A DNA stretch of 64,000 nucleotides from Acidobacteriota bacterium (lineage in GTDB: Bacteria > Acidobacteriota > Terriglobia > Acidiferrales > UBA7541). A model generated the notes under the pieces. That model was given only the letters and a program-made list of their open reading frames with translations. It did not search any database and had not been told where the DNA came from. The first letter of the stretch is position 1. Each line of letters begins with the position of its first letter. Location: contig JABDEK010000017.1 of NCBI GenBank assembly GCA_013287135.1, positions 1 to 64,000 on the forward strand. Reading direction: 5' to 3'. This document shows positions 61,260-64,000 of the stretch, piece after piece. A program made the translations under genes and the position numbers.

Positions 61260-63208
61260 TCGCGTGCGAGCTCTTCTTCCAGAAGTTGTTTCTGATACAG
61301 ATCCGCGTAATAGCCGTTATGCGCGAGCAATTCGTCGTGTGCGCCGCGCTCGATGATGTAGCCATCGCGCAAAACGATGATCATGTCCGCGTTCTTCACC
61401 GTCGAAACGCGATGCGAAATCAGAATCGTTGTGCGTTGGCTCATCACGTCGCGCAACCGGCGCAAGATTCTTTCTTCCGTATCGGTGTCCACGCTCGCCA
61501 ATGAATCGTCGAGTATCAATATTCGAGGCTGGCGCAGAATTGCACGAGCCAAAGACGTTCGCTGCTTCTGACCGCCTGAGAGCGTAATGCCGCGTTCGCC
61601 CACCATGGTGCCGAACCGCTGTGGAAAGCTCTCGATTTCACCGGAGATGCTGGCGATTTCGGCCGCCTCGAAGACTTGTTCCTCCACCGCATCGGTAACG
61701 CCGAACGCAATGTTCTCGCTGATCGTTTCGCTGAACAGGAACGTGTCTTGCGGCACGTACCCAATCGCGCTGCGAAGTTCACTAAGCGGATATTCGCGGA
61801 TGGAACGTCCATCGATGAACAAAGTACCCGAAGGCGCTTCCCACAAACGCGCGATCAAAGCCGCTAGTGTAGATTTGCCGCTTCCGGTTGGTCCCACTAC
61901 GGCCAGCGTCGAACCTGCCGGAACGTGCAAATTAATGTCGTGAAGAACCGGCTCGCCCGGCAGCGTTTCTGAGCCCGAAGTCGGATACGTAAACGTGAGG
62001 TTCCGGAATTCAATTTCGCCGCGAATATTTGACTTTTCTTGCGCCGGCGGCACGTCGCCATTCGGGCGCATATTGTAACGATCCGACGGTGTGTGCGTTG
62101 GAGCCGACGCGTCGCGAATCCCGGGCTCCGCGTTCATGATGTAATTCAGCCGCCCCATGGACGCCGCGCCGCGTTGAAAAATATTCGTCACCCAGCCCAG
62201 CGCAATCATCGGCCACACCAGTTGGATCAAAAACATATAAAACGCGTTGAACGTCCCCAGCGAAACGCGATGATCGATTACTTGTTTGCCGCCCAGCCAC
62301 AACAAGATCAGCACGGTCATGCCGATTAGCGTGGACAGTCCCGGAAAAAACAGACTCCATGTGCTGATCAGCTTGATGTTGCGGTTCACGTAATCGCGGT
62401 TGGCTTCGTCAAATTTCTCGACTTCTTGCTTCTCCTGCGCGTACGCGCGAATCACACGCACGCCCGTCAAGTTTTCCTGCGCCCGAGTGGACAGCACGCC
62501 CAGCGCCGCCTGTATCTGCTCCGAAAGCTGATGAATGATCTGTCCGAAGTAGCGCGTTACAATCGCTACGATCGGCACTGGAATCAAAACCCATGCGGTC
62601 AGCGCTGGCGAAAGTTTCAACATAAAGAAAATCGCCAGCACCATGGTTGAGATCGTCGTCGCGCTGTACATAATCCCCGGCCCCAGCACCATGCGCACCG
62701 CGTTCAAATCATTCGTCGCGCGCGACATCAAATCGCCCGTGCGGTTGCGCACGTAAAACTCAGGCTCAAGCAAAACTAGCCGCGCTAGTAAATCGTTGCG
62801 AAGGTCGTATTCAATCTCGCGCGAAACCCCGATCAGTATCCATCTGGTCCAGAACGAGAAAAATCCTTTGGCCAGCATCACCCCCACAAGAATCACGCAG
62901 TAAATTCCCAGAGCGTGGCGGCTGAACGGTGCGTACACCGAAAAAAATGGCGATAGCAGAGATCGCGAAAATCCATTCAAAGTGGAAAGCGCTCGCGGCG
63001 AACCCTGCAGCAAATCCGTAATCATTCCGATAATGAGTTGCGGCAGCGCGCCAACCAGGCCCATCAGCCCAAGGGTCAAAAGTCCCAGCGCGGTCATTCC
63101 CTTGTAGCGCAGCACATAGGGAACCAGCGACTTCATCTCTTTCCAGCCGGAAGTCTGGGGCTTCGGCTTCCGCGCCGTGGCAACTACAGGTTGGGCCATC
63201 GCACTCAT
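61256..63208 (-). CDS. ABC exporter subunit, degenerate Walker B (heterodimer partner)
   Basis: 650 residues: about 35 N-terminal residues, six membrane helices, and a nucleotide-binding domain with Walker A GPTGSGKSTLAAL, Q-loop VPQDTFLFSE, canonical signature LSGGQKQRTSL, Walker B ILILDDSLASVD (Asp in place of the catalytic Glu) and H-loop ISHRVSTV. Its start overlaps the lipoprotein stop by one base. Confidence 0.88.
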   Translation of the reverse strand: MSAMAQPVVATARKPKPQTSGWKEMKSLVPYVLRYKGMTALGLLTLGLMGLVGALPQLIIGMITDLLQGSPRALSTLNGFSRSLLSPFFSVYAPFSRHALGIYCVILVGVMLAKGFFSFWTRWILIGVSREIEYDLRNDLLARLVLLEPEFYVRNRTGDLMSRATNDLNAVRMVLGPGIMYSATTISTMVLAIFFMLKLSPALTAWVLIPVPIVAIVTRYFGQIIHQLSEQIQAALGVLSTRAQENLTGVRVIRAYAQEKQEVEKFDEANRDYVNRNIKLISTWSLFFPGLSTLIGMTVLILLWLGGKQVIDHRVSLGTFNAFYMFLIQLVWPMIALGWVTNIFQRGAASMGRLNYIMNAEPGIRDASAPTHTPSDRYNMRPNGDVPPAQEKSNIRGEIEFRNLTFTYPTSGSETLPGEPVLHDINLHVPAGSTLAVVGPTGSGKSTLAALIARLWEAPSGTLFIDGRSIREYPLSELRSAIGYVPQDTFLFSETISENIAFGVTDAVEEQVFEAAEIASISGEIESFPQRFGTMVGERGITLSGGQKQRTSLARAILRQPRILILDDSLASVDTDTEERILRRLRDVMSQRTTILISHRVSTVKNADMIIVLRDGYIIERGAHDELLAHNGYYADLYQKQLLEEELARE

Positions 63209-63822
63209 TATCGAATCTGCGACTCCGGCGTCTCCAGCGAAGGCAGCTCACCGAGAAAATTCTCGAATGTTCTATCTAACGATTGGTACCGTTTCACTTT
63301 CGGGTTCCAGCGAATTCCCACCGGCAAGACGTGCCCGCCTTCGCCCTTGGGAGACGTCAGCGGCGTAAAATACATTTCCAGCCCTTTGTCGTGCTGCTCG
63401 TATTGCAACCGCCAGCCATTCACCGGAGCCAGCGGCGTTCCGCCCAGAAATCCCTTGGTGTTCTTCAGGTGCTCGTCGCAAAGGAAAATCTGTTTCCAGG
63501 CAGCGCCTTCATTCTGAACTATCACTGCCCGCGTAAGCAGTATGCCTTCTGCCGACACTCCTGGAGGGGCCGCCTTCAAGCGGTTTATAGCCAGAATCTG
63601 TTGCGGCCCGCTCTTGGAAAGATCGCCAAACGCCAAAACTTCCGTCTCCGAGCCCAGCGCTAGTTCCGCCGGTTTTTGTATATCGGCCGGAATCGCAGGC
63701 TTAGCCGGCACCGCTGGAGCGGCCGGTTCTTCCTTCGCGGCAGGAGACGTCGGAGCCGAACTACCGCAGGAAAGCATCGTAAGAGCCGTAAAGGCTAGCG
63801 CCACAAGTCCGATTGTTTTCAT
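63208..63822 (-). CDS. Secreted lipoprotein of unknown function
   Basis: 204 residues from MKTIGLVALAF. Lipobox FTALTMLSC, then an Ala/Pro-rich linker and a domain with ELALGSETEVLAFGDLSKSG and LPVGIRWNPKVKRYQSLD. The track start at 63939 adds 39 residues that overlap the next gene's C-terminus. One-base overlap with the ABC gene and its position suggest it may be an accessory of the exporter; inference. Confidence 0.68.
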   Translation of the reverse strand: MKTIGLVALAFTALTMLSCGSSAPTSPAAKEEPAAPAVPAKPAIPADIQKPAELALGSETEVLAFGDLSKSGPQQILAINRLKAAPPGVSAEGILLTRAVIVQNEGAAWKQIFLCDEHLKNTKGFLGGTPLAPVNGWRLQYEQHDKGLEMYFTPLTSPKGEGGHVLPVGIRWNPKVKRYQSLDRTFENFLGELPSLETPESQIR

Positions 63823-63842
63823 GATTTCTTTGCGCGGCTCGA

Positions 63843-64000
63843 TCAAAGCGTCGACGCCCCAAGCGTGATCGTCACCACTTTTTTCGACCAAGCGTCGCAC
63901 GATACTTCCAGCACCTGCGGCACACCCGCGCCGGCCCAATCAAATGAGTACAACGATAATTCTAGCTGTTCGCTTCCTCTCACGGAAGGACTCTCAGATT
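63843..64000 (-). CDS. C-terminal part of an unknown gene, cut by the window edge
   Basis: The ORF track does not list it. Reading the minus strand from the right edge gives 51 residues ending at TGA 63843: SVRGSEQLELSLYSFDW, then VPQVLEVSCDAWSKKVVTI and a short tail. It reads like coding sequence with a beta-rich end. Its start is outside the window and the family is not recognisable from so little. It ends 21 bases before the lipoprotein start. Confidence 0.55.
   Translation of the reverse strand, partial: SESPSVRGSEQLELSLYSFDWAGAGVPQVLEVSCDAWSKKVVTITLGASTL

Noticed and set aside
1-64000. CRISPR arrays, rRNA, prophage, toxin-antitoxin pairs and integrase attachment sites
   Set aside because: I saw no regular spaced repeats, no rRNA-like sequence and no phage or integrase genes; tRNA-Leu has no neighbouring integrase.

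Overview
The window looks like a chromosomal segment of an acidobacterium, probably a soil or sediment lineage of the Terriglobia type. The sequence supports a Gram-negative envelope (LpxB, lipoproteins) and aerobic respiration (aa3-type cytochrome oxidase operon). It also carries several small families I associate with Acidobacteriota: a DUF2934 protein, secreted FecR and BamE-like proteins, PilZ proteins and an HD-GYP response regulator. The assignment is inference; no rRNA or marker phylogeny was possible. Starts are often GTG or TTG, and many genes abut or overlap by 1-4 bases.

Layout. 0-2 kb: a truncated FecR protein, a nucleoside deoxyribosyltransferase-like protein and a YjjX-type nucleotide phosphatase. 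2.0-3.7 kb: an insertion sequence with a DUF6788 ORF and a DDE transposase that seem to be joined by a -1 frameshift. 3.9-6.7 kb: thymidine kinase, NagZ and a GHMP sugar kinase. 6.8-11.4 kb: a BamE-like protein, then the glycolytic run gap-pgk-tpiA, secG and tRNA-Leu(GAG). 11.5-14.5 kb: two PilZ proteins and an unknown conserved protein. 14.7-20.4 kb: a cytochrome c oxidase operon (subunits II, I, III, III, IV), a small CxxC membrane protein and an aminotransferase. 20.5-25.8 kb: signalling genes (HD-GYP regulator, DksA-finger SpoIIE phosphatase), unknowns and a secreted HExxH protein. 25.8-29.7 kb: mrfB-mrfA DNA-repair pair. 30-34 kb: small unknowns, a CHASE3 histidine kinase and a 58-codon gene missed by the ORF track. 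34.5-39.2 kb: an ABC-F protein, then a coupled pair of membrane genes of unknown function.

39.7-47 kb: a fused branched-chain 2-oxoacid dehydrogenase E1, PspC, DoxX, SH3 and NHL proteins, an ornithine cyclodeaminase homologue and an ECF sigma/anti-sigma pair. 47.2-54 kb: a TetR-controlled acyl-CoA catabolic cluster (two crotonases, a PaaA/BoxB-type diiron protein, amidohydrolase, 3-hydroxyacyl-CoA dehydrogenase) with a Mug-type glycosylase, rhodanese and ArsC-like protein inside it. 54-64 kb: macro domain protein, a small unknown, MidA-type methyltransferase, a degenerate M1 peptidase with TPRs, LpxB, a heterodimeric ABC exporter with one degenerate ATP site, a lipoprotein, and the C-terminus of a gene running off the right edge.

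The strongest candidate for an undescribed system is the coupled pair at 36.3-38.9 kb. The first protein has two Asp-His-His motifs whose spacings (D-x3-H-x12-H, then D-x3-H-x13-H) match the CuC and CuD copper sites of particulate methane monooxygenase subunit PmoC as I remember them. The second is predicted to start with a histidine after signal-peptide cleavage and has a PmoB-like layout (periplasmic domain, two membrane helices, periplasmic domains) with two H-x-H-P motifs. No PmoA homologue is nearby, so a copper-dependent membrane enzyme or copper-handling complex is a hypothesis only.
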